In this document: piece by piece, positions 44,973 to 57,764 of the stretch
How the letters are laid out: every line of letters begins with the position of its first letter
How positions within the stretch are numbered: position 1 is the stretch's first letter
Assembly (NCBI RefSeq): GCF_018622995.1
Contig: NZ_CP076022.1
Location: forward strand, 2,790,001 to 2,854,000
Reading direction: 5' to 3'
DNA from: Arthrobacter jiangjiafuii
GTDB lineage: Bacteria > Actinomycetota > Actinomycetes > Actinomycetales > Micrococcaceae
DNA length: 64,000 nt
The notes under the pieces: generated by a model
Told to the model about the DNA's origin: nothing
The model's database searches: none
Seen by the model: only the letters and a program-made list of their open reading frames with translations
Position numbers and translations under genes: made by a program

Positions 44973-46361
44973 ATGTACGAAACAACCGCCGGTACAGCCA
45001 CCCGGGCGTCAGCTCCTGAAGGCCCGGATACTGCTGTCCTGTCCGGGTTGATCGATCAGATCCGGGCCTTGGAGGAATTGAAGGCTGCTGCCTCGGCGGC
45101 GCAGGTCCGGGTCACCGCGGTGTTTGATGCGCTGACCCGCCGCGCCCAGGCCGCAGCGGGTGTGAAGGCCGATCAGCTCGGTAAAGGGGTCGGAGCGCAG
45201 ATCGGGCTGGCCCGGCGGGAGTCCCCGAACCGCGGCACCCGGATGCTGGGCACCGCCCGGATCCTGACCCGGGAAATGCCGCACACCCTGCACGCCCTGA
45301 CCCTGGGCGTGATCAACGAGTGGCGGGCCACCATCCTGGTGAAGGAAACCGCATGCCTGTCCCTGGAAGACCGGCAGCGGATCGACGAGCAGGTCGCCGG
45401 GAACCTGGCCGAGCTGGAAACGCTCGGGGATAACCAGTTGATTGCCCGGATCAAGACCCTCTCCTACGCCCTGGATCCGCACTCCGTGGTGAACCGGGCC
45501 TCCAAAGCGGCCTCGGAACGCTATGTGTCCTGCCGTCCGGCACCGGACACCATGACGTATCTGACCGGGCTCCTGCCGGTCGCCCAAGGCGTGGGCGTGT
45601 TCGCGGCGCTCACGCGGGAAGCGGACCGGCTGCGGGCGGCCGGGGATCCGCGCACGAAGGGCCAGATCATGGCCGACACCCTCGTGGAGCGGGTCACCGG
45701 CCGGGCGAAGGCCGAGGATGTGCGGGTTCAGGTGCAGCTGGTGATGACGGACCGGGCCCTGTTGGCCGGGTCCGCGGAGCCGGCGGTACTGCCCGGATAC
45801 GGGATGGTTCCGGCGCAGTTCGCCCGGGATTTGGTCCGGAAGACAGGCAGCCGCACTGATAAGGCCGCCCGGACCTGGCTGCGGCGGCTGTATACGGAGC
45901 CGTCCACCGGCCAGCTGGTCGGCATGGATTCCCGGGCGCGGTTGGTGCCGGAGGGTTTGGCCCGGTTTATTGCGGTCCGGGATCAGGTTTGCCGGATGCC
46001 GTGGTGCGGGGCGCCGATCCGGCACTTCGACCACATCAAACCGTTCCGCGAGGGCGGCACAACCAGCGCGGAGAACATTCAGGGCCTGTGCCAGGCCTGC
46101 AACCAGGCCAAGGAAGCACCGGGCTGGAGCGCGGCCGTGGTGACACAGCCTGCTCCTGGCAGCGCGGGCGCGGCAGCCGCAACCAGGCACACGGTCGAAA
46201 CCATCACACCCACCGGACACCGCTACGGATCCACGTCGCCACCGCTGCCGGGAACCCGCCCACCGTTTCCGGGGATGTCCCCACGGCTGGCGGAAATCCC
46301 CGGCCTAGAGGTGGATGCTGGTCACCGGCATGGAAGGATCCGGCGCGAATTTCAGGCCTGA
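44973..46361 (+). CDS. DUF222 domain HNH endonuclease-like protein
   Basis: 462 residues from the ATG at 44973. A DUF222 region (about 20-320) precedes a C-terminal HNH domain. The zinc ribbon/HNH core runs [19 protein letters not shown], then [26 protein letters not shown], and a Pro-rich tail ends [16 protein letters not shown]. Such genes occur in many copies in Micrococcaceae; their role is unknown. Its last 19 codons are antisense to the end of tsaD (57-bp overlap), suggesting the original 3' end was lost. The start region has no good Shine-Dalgarno sequence. Confidence 0.88.
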   Translation: MYETTAGTATRASAPEGPDTAVLSGLIDQIRALEELKAAASAAQVRVTAVFDALTRRAQAAAGVKADQLGKGVGAQIGLARRESPNRGTRMLGTARILTREMPHTLHALTLGVINEWRATILVKETACLSLEDRQRIDEQVAGNLAELETLGDNQLIARIKTLSYALDPHSVVNRASKAASERYVSCRPAPDTMTYLTGLLPVAQGVGVFAALTREADRLRAAGDPRTKGQIMADTLVERVTGRAKAEDVRVQVQLVMTDRALLAGSAEPAVLPGYGMVPAQFARDLVRKTGSRTDKAARTWLRRLYTEPSTGQLVGMDSRARLVPEGLARFIAVRDQVCRMPWCGAPIRHFDHIKPFREGGTTSAENIQGLCQACNQAKEAPGWSAAVVTQPAPGSAGAAAATRHTVETITPTGHRYGSTSPPLPGTRPPFPGMSPRLAEIPGLEVDAGHRHGRIRREFQA

Positions 46362-47372
46362 CGGTTCAGCCCCGGACATCACTACCTGGGAACCCAGCGC
46401 TGCAACCATCGCGCCGTTGTCGGTGCACAGCGAGATAGGCGGCACCCGCAGGGTGATGCCCTTCGCCGCACAGCGCTGGGCCGTCAGCTCCCGGAGCCGG
46501 GAATTGGCGGCCACTCCCCCGCCCAGCAAGAGGTTGGTGATGCCGTTTTCGGTGCAGGCGAGGACCGCCTTGGCCGTGATCACGTCCACTACCGCTTCCT
46601 GGAAGGAGGCCGCGATATCAGCCACGGGCAGTTCTTCTCCGGCGGCTTCGTACTGTTCAACGCAGCGGGCCACTGCCGTCTTCAGCCCGGAGAAGGACCA
46701 GTCGTAACGGTGGGGACCTGGTTCCTCAGCCGTTCCCAGGTACTTGGGCTGTGTCAGGCCCCGCGGGAAACGGATTGCCTTCGGATTTCCTGTTCGTGCC
46801 AGCTTGTCGATCGCCGGCCCGCCGGGATAACCCAGGCCAAGGATGCGGGCCACCTTGTCGTAGGCCTCGCCGGCGGCGTCGTCGATCGTGGATCCGAGCA
46901 ACTGCACGTCGCCGGTCAACGATGTCACCCGCAGGATCTCGGTGTGGCCGCCGGAGACCAGCAGCGCGCCGAGATTGTCCGGCAGTTTACCGCCGTCGAG
47001 CACTCCCACCCCCACATGCGCCACCAGGTGGTTGATCGCGTAGAGGGGTTTGCCGGTGGCTACGGCGAGCGCTTTGGCGGCGCAGACTCCCACCATGAGG
47101 GCGCCGGCCAAGCCCGGGCCCGAGGTGACGGCGATGGCGTCGATCTCGTCCAGGCGCACTCCGGCCTCGTCCAGGGCCTGCCGGAGCGTGGGGACAAACG
47201 CGTCCAAGTGGGCGCGGGAGGCGATCTCCGGGATCACGCCGCCAAACCGCACGTGTTCATCCATGGAGGAGGACACGGTGTTGGTCAGCAGCTTGTCGCC
47301 ACGCACAATGCCGATCCCGGTTTCGTCGCAGGATGATTCGATGCCAAGCACCAGGGGTTCGGTGCGGTTCAT
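46305..47372 (-). CDS. tsaD: tRNA N6-adenosine threonylcarbamoyltransferase TsaD
   Basis: 355 residues. With TsaB and TsaE it transfers the threonylcarbamoyl group from TC-AMP to A37 of ANN-reading tRNAs. It has the ASKHA fold with [15 protein letters not shown] at the N-terminus, the metal motif [20 protein letters not shown] and [11 protein letters not shown]. The ATG at 47372 overlaps the rimI stop as ATGA; the frame open further upstream is a shadow. It is the last gene of the alr-tsaE-tsaB-rimI-tsaD run. Confidence 0.97.
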   Translation of the reverse strand: MNRTEPLVLGIESSCDETGIGIVRGDKLLTNTVSSSMDEHVRFGGVIPEIASRAHLDAFVPTLRQALDEAGVRLDEIDAIAVTSGPGLAGALMVGVCAAKALAVATGKPLYAINHLVAHVGVGVLDGGKLPDNLGALLVSGGHTEILRVTSLTGDVQLLGSTIDDAAGEAYDKVARILGLGYPGGPAIDKLARTGNPKAIRFPRGLTQPKYLGTAEEPGPHRYDWSFSGLKTAVARCVEQYEAAGEELPVADIAASFQEAVVDVITAKAVLACTENGITNLLLGGGVAANSRLRELTAQRCAAKGITLRVPPISLCTDNGAMVAALGSQVVMSGAEPSGLKFAPDPSMPVTSIHL

Positions 47373-47881
47373 TCTGTTTCCTTCGTAGCTGCCTGCGGGG
47401 GCCCGTCCCATGTGGACAGGGCCAGCCGCATGATGAGGGCGTCGGCGCCGTCGCGGTAATAGCGGGGCCGGATATGGATCTGTTCGAACCCGAACCAGCG
47501 GTACAGACGCTGGGCGCGGGGATTGTCGTCGCGCACTTCCAGCAGCACGTCGTCGGCGCCGCGTTCCTTGGCTTCGGTGATGAGGACGGTGAGCAGCGCC
47601 GACCCGATGCCGGTCCCCTCGGCCGCAGGCACGACGGCGATGGTCTGGACGTCGGCGATCGGCAGCACGCACATCAGGCCGGCGTACCCCACTACCGTGC
47701 CGTCTGCTTCAGCCACGTAGTAGGAGCGGGTGTCTGTCTGGTTCAGCTCGTCGTAGAACATCTGCAGCGGCCACGCGTCCACCGGGAACAGTGCCTTTTC
47801 CAGGGCATCGACGGCGGCAATGTCGTCGAAGGTCATGGGACGGATGGTGGCTGCGGCTCCGGCCCGATCTGCGGCGCTCAC
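47369..47881 (-). CDS. rimI: ribosomal protein S18-alanine N-acetyltransferase RimI
   Basis: 170-residue GNAT enzyme. The pattern is typical of Rim[21 protein letters not shown], the acetyl-CoA loop [18 protein letters not shown], and [20 protein letters not shown]. It sits between tsaB and tsaD as in many bacteria, with ATGA overlaps on both sides. Some bacterial RimI proteins also acetylate other N-termini. Confidence 0.93.
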   Translation of the reverse strand: MSAADRAGAAATIRPMTFDDIAAVDALEKALFPVDAWPLQMFYDELNQTDTRSYYVAEADGTVVGYAGLMCVLPIADVQTIAVVPAAEGTGIGSALLTVLITEAKERGADDVLLEVRDDNPRAQRLYRWFGFEQIHIRPRYYRDGADALIMRLALSTWDGPPQAATKETE

Positions 47882-48546
47882 AGGGCGCGCTTCCGCGGTC
47901 CGGGGACCTTGGCGTCAGATTCGCGCAGGTACAGCGGTGTCGTGTCGAGCAGAGGCAGGCCGCGGACCAGGCGGACGACGGCGGTGCGGCCCAGGGCGGC
48001 AGCGGTGGGCTGGGCGCCCTCGAAGCCGGCTACGGCGTGCAGCACCTGGGGATACAGTCCGGCGCCGGCGCCGTAGACCGGCAGGTCGGGCACCTCCGAC
48101 GGATCTCCGACGAAGGGCCCGGCGAGCAGTTCCGCGGTGCCGCCGGTGCTGCGGTAACGCGCCCAGTAGACTTCCTTGCGCCGGGCATCCGTGGCGACCA
48201 CAAATTCGTCGATGCCCAGCCGCCAGGCATCAAGGGCCGCCTCAAAGGCGATGGCATCCAGGCTCATGACACCATGTACGGGCTTGTCCCAGGCGAAGCC
48301 GAGGGTGCGGGCGGTAACGATGCCCGAGCGCAGGCCGGTGAAGGGCCCGGGACCAACGCCCACCACTACGGCGTCGAGGTCTTCGGAAGCCAAACCCTCG
48401 GCCGCCAGCAGATCGGCTATCCCCGGTGCCAGCACTTCGGCATGGGAACGGGTGTCTTCGGTGGCAAAGGAAGCCAGGATCTCCCCTTCCCCGTTTAGCA
48501 GTGCCGCGCTGGCAATGGCGGAGGTGTCAATGGAGAGAATAAGCAC
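47878..48546 (-). CDS. tsaB: tRNA threonylcarbamoyladenosine biosynthesis protein TsaB
   Basis: 222 residues. ASKHA-fold scaffold that dimerises with TsaD; it lacks catalytic function itself. LILSIDTSAIASAALL starts the domain, followed by VVGVGPGPFTGLRSGIVTARTLG. I use the GTG at 48546, 5 bp after the tsaE stop, where homology begins; the frame extends 14 codons into tsaE. The ribosome site is weak, which suggests coupling to tsaE translation. Confidence 0.92.
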   Translation of the reverse strand: MLILSIDTSAIASAALLNGEGEILASFATEDTRSHAEVLAPGIADLLAAEGLASEDLDAVVVGVGPGPFTGLRSGIVTARTLGFAWDKPVHGVMSLDAIAFEAALDAWRLGIDEFVVATDARRKEVYWARYRSTGGTAELLAGPFVGDPSEVPDLPVYGAGAGLYPQVLHAVAGFEGAQPTAAALGRTAVVRLVRGLPLLDTTPLYLRESDAKVPGPRKRAL

Positions 48547-48551
48547 GGTGT

Positions 48552-49142
48552 CTATTTTACGTCCTGGGGAAGCCTGCTGTTTTCCCACCGCCGGCCATAC
48601 GCCGCGATCCGGATCACGCGTTCTTCGTCGGGGTCGTCCTCGAAGTCAAAGCCGGGCACAACAGGGCCGGCCGCGCCGGCCACGCTTCCGGTTCCGGTTC
48701 CGGTCCCGGTCCCGGTGGGACGGATCAGGGTGATCTCCAACCGGTGGTCGCTCAAGTGCTCCACCAGACCCTGCCCCCACTCCACGACCGTGACCGCACT
48801 GTCCATCGTGTTTTCCAGGTCGATGTCATCGACCTCGGCGCTGGAGCCAAGCCGGTAGGCATCCACATGCACCAGATCCGGGCCGTCGGTGAGGCTGGGA
48901 TGGATGCGTACCAGGACAAAGGTGGGCGAGATGATGCCGGGCCGGACGCCAAGTCCGCGGCCCAGCCCCTGTGTGAAGGTGGTTTTCCCGGCGCCGAGTT
49001 CCCCCGTCAGCAGCAGCAGGTCTCCGGCGACGAGCAGATGGCCGAGCCGTTCGGCGACAGCCTGGGTGTGGCCGGCGTCGGTGGTCCGGATTTCGGTCTC
49101 CCAGACCGGACGGTCCGCTCCGGCATGTTCCGCGGGGCTCAT
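48552..49142 (-). CDS. tsaE: tRNA threonylcarbamoyladenosine biosynthesis ATPase TsaE
   Basis: 196 residues. The P-loop is TGELGAGKTTFTQGLG, then SPTFVLVRIH and HVDAYRLGS, and VEWGQGL. The core ends near residue 148. It is followed by a TGTGTGTG dipeptide repeat and a 40-residue tail not usual for the family, which is about 150 residues elsewhere. The start overlaps the alr stop as ATGA. Confidence 0.93.
   Translation of the reverse strand: MSPAEHAGADRPVWETEIRTTDAGHTQAVAERLGHLLVAGDLLLLTGELGAGKTTFTQGLGRGLGVRPGIISPTFVLVRIHPSLTDGPDLVHVDAYRLGSSAEVDDIDLENTMDSAVTVVEWGQGLVEHLSDHRLEITLIRPTGTGTGTGTGSVAGAAGPVVPGFDFEDDPDEERVIRIAAYGRRWENSRLPQDVK
48684..48717 (-). repeat. hexanucleotide tandem repeat in tsaE
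   Basis: About five near-identical units of TTCCGG/TCCCGG read on the plus strand, encoding the Thr-Gly repeat. Changes in unit number keep the frame, so length variants would be tolerated. Confidence 0.75.
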
Positions 49143-50365
49143 GCTTCGCTCCCCTCGGGTGCTGCTTCCGGCTCCGCGGGCCCTTGGCCTGCTTCCTGAG
49201 ACGATCCGGTATCCGTATACCGGCGCTGCACGCGGCCGCTGATCCGGGTGATGATTTCATAGTTGATGCTGCCGGAGGCATCGGCCCATTCATCCACGGA
49301 CGGCAGGCCTGCGCCTCCGAACAGGATGGCTTCCCTGCCCACCAGGTCCTTGCCGGTCCCGGCGATGCCTGTGGTTTCGAGGTCAATGACCATTTGGTCC
49401 ATGGCGATGCGTCCCACCACGGGGTACACGGTTCCATCCACCCAGACCGGGCCGCCGGTGCCGACCCGGGGAACGCCGTCGGCGTAGCCCAGCGGAACCA
49501 GGGCCAGCGTGGTCGGCTCAGCGGTCGAGTACCGCAACCCGTAGGAGACGCCCTGCCCCGCAGGGACCTCCTTGCAGTTGGCAATGGTGGTCTTCAGCGT
49601 CATGACCGGCTGCAGGCCCAGCTGCTCCGGGCTCTGCCCGGGGAAGGGCGATAGACCGTATAGGCCCAGGCCCACGCGCACCATGTCGAAGTGTGAATCC
49701 GGGCGGGAAAGCGCCGCCGGGGTGTTGGCGATATGCCGCACCTCGTGGTCCACTCCGGCGTCTTCGGCGACCGCGACGGCGGTCCGGAACCTTTCCAGCT
49801 GCAGGTCCGTTTCGGGGCGTTCCGGTTCATCGGCGACGGAGAAGTGGGAGAAGATGCCCACCACCCGCAGCAGCCCTTCCTCCTGATAGGCCAGTGCCCG
49901 CCCCACGAAGGACTCCCACAGGTCCGGCGGGCACCCGTTGCGTCCCAGCCCGGTGTCGATCTTCAGGTGGACGCGGGCCGGAATCTGCAGTTCGCGCGCG
50001 GCAGCCACCACTGACTCCAGTTCCCAGCCGGACAGGCCCAGGTCAATGTTGCCAGCCACCGCCTCGGCGAAGGGGCTGTCCACCGTGTGCAGCCAGGCCA
50101 GTACCGGGGCATTGATTCCGGCGCTGCGCAGGGCCAGCGCCTCGGAGATATGGGCAACGCCCAGCCAGGAGGCGCCCGCCTCCAGCGCGGCGCGGGCCAC
50201 CGGGCCCGCGCCGTGCCCGTAGGCATCTGCTTTGACAACCGCCATCACCCGGGCCGGGCTGACAAGCCGGACGAGGTGGCGGACATTGTGCCGCAGCGCG
50301 TCCAGGTCAATCACGGCTAGTCGTTCTGCGGCGGGAGGAGCTTGTAGGTCATTCACATGACCCAT
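49139..50365 (-). CDS. alr: alanine racemase
   Basis: Makes D-alanine for peptidoglycan. 408 residues from the ATG at 50365. The PLP lysine is K45 in AVVKADAYGHGA, and the second catalytic residue is the tyrosine in GVSYGLRYST. HLKIDTGLGRNG and VGRIAMDQMVIDL are also conserved. An ATG at 50404 would overlap the upstream reductase gene and adds no conserved sequence. The C-terminus has a Glu/Pro/Ala-rich tail. It heads the tsaE-tsaB-rimI-tsaD cluster. Confidence 0.95.
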   Translation of the reverse strand: MGHVNDLQAPPAAERLAVIDLDALRHNVRHLVRLVSPARVMAVVKADAYGHGAGPVARAALEAGASWLGVAHISEALALRSAGINAPVLAWLHTVDSPFAEAVAGNIDLGLSGWELESVVAAARELQIPARVHLKIDTGLGRNGCPPDLWESFVGRALAYQEEGLLRVVGIFSHFSVADEPERPETDLQLERFRTAVAVAEDAGVDHEVRHIANTPAALSRPDSHFDMVRVGLGLYGLSPFPGQSPEQLGLQPVMTLKTTIANCKEVPAGQGVSYGLRYSTAEPTTLALVPLGYADGVPRVGTGGPVWVDGTVYPVVGRIAMDQMVIDLETTGIAGTGKDLVGREAILFGGAGLPSVDEWADASGSINYEIITRISGRVQRRYTDTGSSQEAGQGPAEPEAAPEGSEA

Positions 50366-50379
50366 TCTTTCACCCGCGG

Positions 50380-51426
50380 TCAGGCCTCCAGCGCCGAGGC
50401 CCACAGGTTGATGCCCGACTCCACTGCATACTTGTCGATGGCCGCGAGTTCTTCAGACGTGAATCCGAGGTTGTTGACCGCGGCCAGGCTGTCCTCCAGC
50501 TGCTTCACGCTGGAGGCTCCCACCAGCGCAGACGTGATCGCTCCGCCGCCGGCCTGCGGGCGCAGTACCCAGGCTATGGCCATCTGGGCCAGTGTCTGGC
50601 CGCGGGACTCTGCCAGCTCGTTCAGGGAGCGTACGCGGCGGAGGTTGTCCTCGGACAGCTGGGATTTCCCCAGCGATTTGCCCGCGGCGGCACGTGAGTC
50701 CTCGGGCACGCCGTTGAGGTACTTGTTCGTCAGCAGGCCCTGGGCCAGCGGCGAGAAGGCAATGGAACCTGCACCGGTCTCCTCCAGCGCCGAGAACAGG
50801 TTGGGCTCACCCTGCTCAACCCACCGGTTGAGCATCGAGTACGAGGGCTGGTGGATGAGCAGCGGCGTGCCCATTTCCCGCAGGATCCGGGCCGCCTCGA
50901 GGGTCTTTTCCGGCGAGTAGGAGGAGATGCCGGCATAGAGGGCCCGGCCGGAGCGGACGGCGGTGTCCAGCGCGCCCATGGTCTCTTCCAGCGGTGTTTC
51001 CGGATCGGGGCGATGGCTGTAGAAGATGTCGACGTAGTCCAGGCCCATGCGCTCCAGCGACTGGTCCAGGGACGCCAGCAGGTATTTGCGGGAGCCCCAG
51101 TTGCCGTACGGTCCGGGCCACATGTCGTATCCGGCCTTGGAGGAGATGACCAGTTCGTCACGGTAGGGGCGGAAGTCGTCCTTGAAATGGCGGCCGAAGT
51201 TGGTTTCGGCCGATCCGTACGGCGGTCCGTAGTTATTGGCAAGGTCGAAGTGGGTGACGCCCAGGTCGAACGCCCGGCGCAGGATGGCGCGCTGCGTTTC
51301 GAAGTTCTTGTCATCGCCGAAATTGTGCCAAAGCCCCAAGGACACAGCGGGCAGGTGAAGCCCGCTGCGTCCGACGCGGCGGTAGGGCATGGATTCGTAG
51401 CGGGTGTCCGCGGCAAGGTATGTCAT
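50380..51426 (-). CDS. aldo/keto reductase, L-glyceraldehyde-3-phosphate reductase (YghZ) type
   Basis: 348 residues. NADPH-dependent TIM barrel: MPYRRVGRSGLHLPAVSLGLW at the start, the catalytic DLANNYG (Asp/Tyr), VISSKAGYDMWPGPYG (Lys; the GPYGNWGSRKYL segment marks the YghZ subgroup), and a C-terminal cofactor site SALVGASS. The probable role is detoxification of aldehydes such as L-GAP or methylglyoxal. The ATG at 51426 has AGGA 8 bp upstream. It lies 14 bp ahead of alr and 34 bp after treZ, on the same strand. Confidence 0.9.
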   Translation of the reverse strand: MTYLAADTRYESMPYRRVGRSGLHLPAVSLGLWHNFGDDKNFETQRAILRRAFDLGVTHFDLANNYGPPYGSAETNFGRHFKDDFRPYRDELVISSKAGYDMWPGPYGNWGSRKYLLASLDQSLERMGLDYVDIFYSHRPDPETPLEETMGALDTAVRSGRALYAGISSYSPEKTLEAARILREMGTPLLIHQPSYSMLNRWVEQGEPNLFSALEETGAGSIAFSPLAQGLLTNKYLNGVPEDSRAAAGKSLGKSQLSEDNLRRVRSLNELAESRGQTLAQMAIAWVLRPQAGGGAITSALVGASSVKQLEDSLAAVNNLGFTSEELAAIDKYAVESGINLWASALEA

Positions 51427-51460
51427 AGCTAACATCCTGCCATTGCCGCGGCTCCCTGCC

Positions 51461-53208
<1,748 letters not shown>

Positions 53209-53212
<4 letters not shown>

Positions 53213-55542
53213 GCCTTGTCCTCCCGCGCCAGCAGCGCCACCGGATAGATGCCAAACAGATCGGCGGCCGCCACGGTGCCGCCGCTTTCGTGGGTCCTGC
53301 CGGTGATAACGTCCCGGTAGCTGCCCGGTTCCAGTACGACGGCGGTGTCCCGCCAGCGGCCCGAGCGCTCCAGTCCCAGCGGCAGCCGTGTCACCGCTGT
53401 GACGGCACCGCCGCGGTCGAAGGCGAAGACATGATCCGCTGCCGCCCCCGTGGCTTTCACCGGCAGATAGCCGGAAAAAAGTTCCGGGCGGGTGCGCTTG
53501 AGCTGGAGGGCGCGGGTCACCAGCAGCAGCTTGGCCTTCCCCTCCTCGTCGACCTCGGGGAGGCGCCCTCCGCCGTCGGCCATGGCGTCAAGGGCTGCCC
53601 GGCGGCGGGCAAAGTCCACGTCGCGCCGGTTGTCCGGATCGACCAGGGACCGGTCCCAGAACTCCGTTCCCTGATAAACGTCCGGTACGCCCGGCATGGT
53701 CAGCTGCACCAGCTTGGCCGAGAGGGCATTCGAGTAGCCTGCAACCCGGATACGCTCCACCATTCCGCTGATGAGCGCGTTGACCTCTGGATTGTCGAAG
53801 GCTGCGTCCAGTGCGGCGTGCATCCGCTCTTCGAACCCGGCATCGGGGTCGGTCCAGGTGGTGCTTGTTGACGCTTCCCGCGAGGCCTTCTCGGCATAGC
53901 CGTGGGCGCGGTCCCGGCTCAGCGGCCACGCTCCGATGAGTGCCTGCCACAGCAGGGACTCCATGGCGGGGTCGCCCATCGGCGCCAGGGCGGAGAGCTG
54001 CGTGAGCGTTTCCCGCCACTGGTCCGGGGTCTCCGCGAGGACGGAAATCCGGGCGCGGGTATCCTCGCTGCGCTTGGTGTCGTGGGTGGTCAGCGCTGTC
54101 ATGGCTGCGGGCTGTTCCAGCTGCCGGCGGAGCAGCCGGGTGTGCAGCTCGAACGGTTCCACGGCAAAGTGCCCGGGATCGGCGCCGACTTCATTCAGCG
54201 ACGTCAGGCGCGGGTAGCGGTAAAAGGCGGTGTCCTCCACCCCCTTGGCCATGACCATGCCCGAGGTCTGCTGGAACCGCACGGCCAACTCTCCCAGGCC
54301 GTCCCGGTCCCCGGCCCCGCCGTCGAGCAGCGGGTTCAGCAGCGGGTGCAGCCGGTCCAGGGCATCGGCAAGATCCGGCCGGCGGACCTTCGCGGCCAGG
54401 ACGGCGTCAGCCAGGTATCCGGCCCCCTGCGGCAGATAGCTGCGGTACACCGGGAAGCAGGCGAGCAGTTCCGCCAGCGCGTCGGCGGCTGTGCCGGCGT
54501 CCAGGCCGCTGTCTGCGGGCAGCAGCCTGACCAGGCGGAGCACCTCGGAATGCAGCAGCTGATCGGCGATGTTCCGCTTGGTGCCGTGGATCATGTGCCC
54601 GAACGGTTCGGTGGGGACACTGTCTGTGAGCGCCTGCTCGCCGGCCGGGTCCACGAAGAGCCGGTCGACGTCGGCGAGCGCGTCGTATCCGGTGGTCCCT
54701 TCGGTCTCCCAGTCTTCAGGCAGCTTTTCGCCCGGTTCGAGGATCTTCTCCACCAGGAGGTACGCCCCGCCGGTGAGTTTCCGTAGCCGGCCCAGGTAGC
54801 CCTTGGGATCGGCCAGACCGTCCGGATGGTCGATCCGCAGCCCGTCCACGAGCCCTTCATCGAACCAGCGTCTCTCCTCGGCATGGGACTCCTCGAACAC
54901 CCAGGGCTCCTCCACCCGCAGGCCTGCCAGTGTGTTCACGCCAAAGAACCGGCGGTAGTTCAACTCGTTGTCGGCGCGGCGCCAGTTCACCAGTTCATAG
55001 TGTTGGCGGGCGTGGACTTCCCGGGCCGAGTCACCCTCGGCAGCGGTGCCTGCCGCCACGGGGAAGCGGTGCCCGTAGTAGTGCAGTTCGCCGTCGGCCA
55101 GTTTGAGTTCCGCCAGTTCGTTTTCGCCGTCGCCCAGGACCGGAAGCAGCAGCTTTCCGTTGCCGGCGTCCCAATCAATGTCGAACGCTTCTGCGTACCG
55201 GGAGCCGCGGCCCTGCTCCAGGACGGACCACCACCACCGGTTCCGGGACGGCGTGGCGATCCCCATGTGGTTCGGCACGATATCCACCAGGACGCCCATG
55301 CCGGCAGCGTGGGCGGCAGCGGATAGGGCCTGCAGCCCCTCCGCACCGCCCCGGGCCGGATCGATGGTGGACATATCGGTCACGTCGTACCCGTGGTCCG
55401 AGCCTTCCTCCGCGGTCAGGATGGGTGAGAGGTACACCCAGTCCACCCCGAGGTCCGCTAGGTACGGCACCAGGTCAGCCGCATCGAAGAGAGTGAACGA
55501 CGGGCGGATCTGCAGCCGGTAGGTGGAGTGCGGAGCCCTCAT
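53209..55542 (-). CDS. treY: malto-oligosyltrehalose synthase
   Basis: 777 residues, GH13 isomerase that converts the reducing-end alpha-1,4 linkage of maltodextrin into alpha,alpha-1,1. It starts [22 protein letters not shown], then [28 protein letters not shown], and the nucleophile region [38 protein letters not shown] is the TreY signature. The start overlaps the treX stop as ATGA. Confidence 0.96.
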
Positions 55543-57728
55543 CCGTCTGCCTCGGGGCTGTGCGCCTTGGACCCTGCGAGCGCCGCGAGGGACGCAGCCA
55601 CGGAGTGGTCGTGCTCCTCTACCTCCTCGTGGGCGCGCAGCACCACCATGGACTTGGCCGCCACGGTGATCTGGCTGTCTGCGGAGATCGGGGCAGAGTC
55701 GGCGTACTCCCCCGCTGTGTCGATGACCTCATCCCACATCGGCGCGTACTCCTTGGAGGGAACCGTCACCTTCACGTCCTCGTCGTGGGCGTTGAAGTAG
55801 AGCAGGAAGTTCAGGTCGGTGATCCGCTGCCCGCGGGCGTCCTTGCCGGAAATGCCCTGCCCGTTCAGGAACACGCCCAGCGAGCGGCTGACCGGGGTAT
55901 CCCAGTCGTCCTGGGACATCGGCGTTCCGTCCTCGGTGAGCCAGACAATGTCCGGCAGGGCGTCGCCCTCGCCGCGGCGTACCGGGCGGCCGTCAAAGAA
56001 GCGGCGGCGGCGGAACGTGGGGTGTTCGGCCCGCAGCGTGTTGACTGCGGCGGTGAACTCCATCAGCGGGGTGTCCATCGCCTCCCAGTTGATCCAGCTC
56101 AGCTCGGAGTCCTGGGCATAGGTGTTGTTGTTGCCCTGCTGGGTGCGGCCCAGTTCGTCGCCATGGGCGATCATGGGCACACCCTGCGAGAGCAGCAGGG
56201 TGGCCAGGAAGTTCCGCTGCTGGCGGGCGCGCAGCGAGAGGACCGCCGGGTCGTCGGTGGGGCCTTCCGCGCCACAGTTCCAGGACCGGTTGTGCGATTC
56301 GCCGTCGTTGTTGTCCTCGCCGTTGGCTTCGTTGTGCTTCTCGTTGTAGGACACCAGGTCGTGCAGCGTGAAGCCGTCATGGGCCGTGACGAAGTTGATG
56401 GACGCCACCGGCCGGCGGGCCGAGGACTCATACAGATCAGCAGAGCCGGTGATCCGGGATGCGAATTCGCCCAGGGTGGAGGGTTCGCCGCGCCAGAAGT
56501 CGCGCACGGTGTCGCGGTACTTGCCGTTCCATTCGGTCCACTGGGGCGGGAAGTTGCCCACCTGGTAGCCGCCCGGGCCAATGTCCCAGGGCTCGGCAAT
56601 GAGTTTCACCTGGGAGACCACCGGATCCTGCTGCACGAGTTCGAAGAAAGTGGAGAGCTTGTCGACGTCGTAGAACTCACGCGCCAGCGTGGAGGCCAGG
56701 TCGAAGCGGAAGCCGTCTACGTGCATCTCGGTGACCCAGTACCGGAGCGAGTCCATGAGCAGCTGCAGGGCGTGCGGGTTGCCCACATTCAGGGAGTTTC
56801 CGGTTCCCGTGTAGTCCATGTAGTAGCGCTTGTCGTCGTCCATCAGCCGGTAGTAGGCCTGGTTGTCGATGCCGCGGAAGGACAGGGTGGGGCCCAGGTG
56901 GTTGCCCTCAGCGGTGTGGTTGTAGACCACGTCCAGGATCACTTCGATACCAGCCAGGTGCAGTGCGCGCACCATCGCCTTGAACTCCTGAACCTGTTGG
57001 CCCGAGTCGCCGGTGGCGCTGTAGGTGTTCTGCGGGGCGAAGAACCCGATGGTGTTGTAGCCCCAGTAGTTGGAGAGCCCTTTTTCCTGGAGCGTGGAGT
57101 CATTGACGAACTGGTGGACCGGCATCAGCTCGATCGCCGTGATGCCCAGCTTCTGCAGGTGCGCAATGACCGACGGGTGGGCGACGCCGGCGTAGGTTCC
57201 CCGCTGTTCCTTGGGGACGTCCGGGTGCTGCTGGGTCAGGCCCTTGACGTGGGCCTCGTAGATGACTGTCCGGTGGTACGGGATCCGTGGCTTGCGGTCC
57301 CCGTCCCAGTCGAAGAACGGGTTGATGACCACACCCATCATCATGTGCGGGGCGGAGTCCTCGTCATTGCGTGAGTTCTCGTCACCGAAGTTGTAGCCGA
57401 ACAGCGCCTGGTCCCAGTCGATTTCACCGGAGACTGCCTTGGCGTAGGGGTCCAGCAGAAGCTTGTTGGGATTGCAGCGGTTGCCGTTCTCGGCATCGGA
57501 TGGTCCATCCACCCGGTACCCGTACTTCTGGCCCGGCAGGACCTGCGGCAGGTAGCAGTGCCACACGTAGCCATCCACCTCGGTCAGGCGGACGCATTCC
57601 TGGTTGCCTTCGTCGTCGAACAGGCACAGTGTGACGGAGTCCGCAACTTCGCTGTAGAGGGCAAAGTTGGTGCCGTTTCCGTCATAGGTCGCGCCCAGCG
57701 GATAGGCTTCTCCCGGCCAAACTTCCAT
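55539..57728 (-). CDS. treX: glycogen debranching enzyme (TreX/GlgX isoamylase type)
   Basis: 729 residues, GH13. It cleaves alpha-1,6 branches to supply linear maltodextrins to TreY. An N-terminal CBM48 ([25 protein letters not shown]) precedes the barrel with [15 protein letters not shown], the nucleophile in [10 protein letters not shown], the acid Glu in [14 protein letters not shown], and [16 protein letters not shown] use the ATG at 57728 with AGGAG 7 bp upstream; a longer frame adds 10 unlikely residues. It is the first gene of treX-treY-treZ, behind a palindromic candidate operator. Confidence 0.96.
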   Translation of the reverse strand: MEVWPGEAYPLGATYDGNGTNFALYSEVADSVTLCLFDDEGNQECVRLTEVDGYVWHCYLPQVLPGQKYGYRVDGPSDAENGNRCNPNKLLLDPYAKAVSGEIDWDQALFGYNFGDENSRNDEDSAPHMMMGVVINPFFDWDGDRKPRIPYHRTVIYEAHVKGLTQQHPDVPKEQRGTYAGVAHPSVIAHLQKLGITAIELMPVHQFVNDSTLQEKGLSNYWGYNTIGFFAPQNTYSATGDSGQQVQEFKAMVRALHLAGIEVILDVVYNHTAEGNHLGPTLSFRGIDNQAYYRLMDDDKRYYMDYTGTGNSLNVGNPHALQLLMDSLRYWVTEMHVDGFRFDLASTLAREFYDVDKLSTFFELVQQDPVVSQVKLIAEPWDIGPGGYQVGNFPPQWTEWNGKYRDTVRDFWRGEPSTLGEFASRITGSADLYESSARRPVASINFVTAHDGFTLHDLVSYNEKHNEANGEDNNDGESHNRSWNCGAEGPTDDPAVLSLRARQQRNFLATLLLSQGVPMIAHGDELGRTQQGNNNTYAQDSELSWINWEAMDTPLMEFTAAVNTLRAEHPTFRRRRFFDGRPVRRGEGDALPDIVWLTEDGTPMSQDDWDTPVSRSLGVFLNGQGISGKDARGQRITDLNFLLYFNAHDEDVKVTVPSKEYAPMWDEVIDTAGEYADSAPISADSQITVAAKSMVVLRAHEEVEEHDHSVAASLAALAGSKAHSPEADG

Positions 57729-57764
57729 GTAGAGCTCCTGACTAGTTCCAGATGACAACAGGCA

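Noticed and set aside
55560-57374. A 604-codon plus-strand open frame opposite treX.
   Set aside because: Antisense shadow of a well-conserved GH13 enzyme; Val/Gly/His-rich composition without domains.
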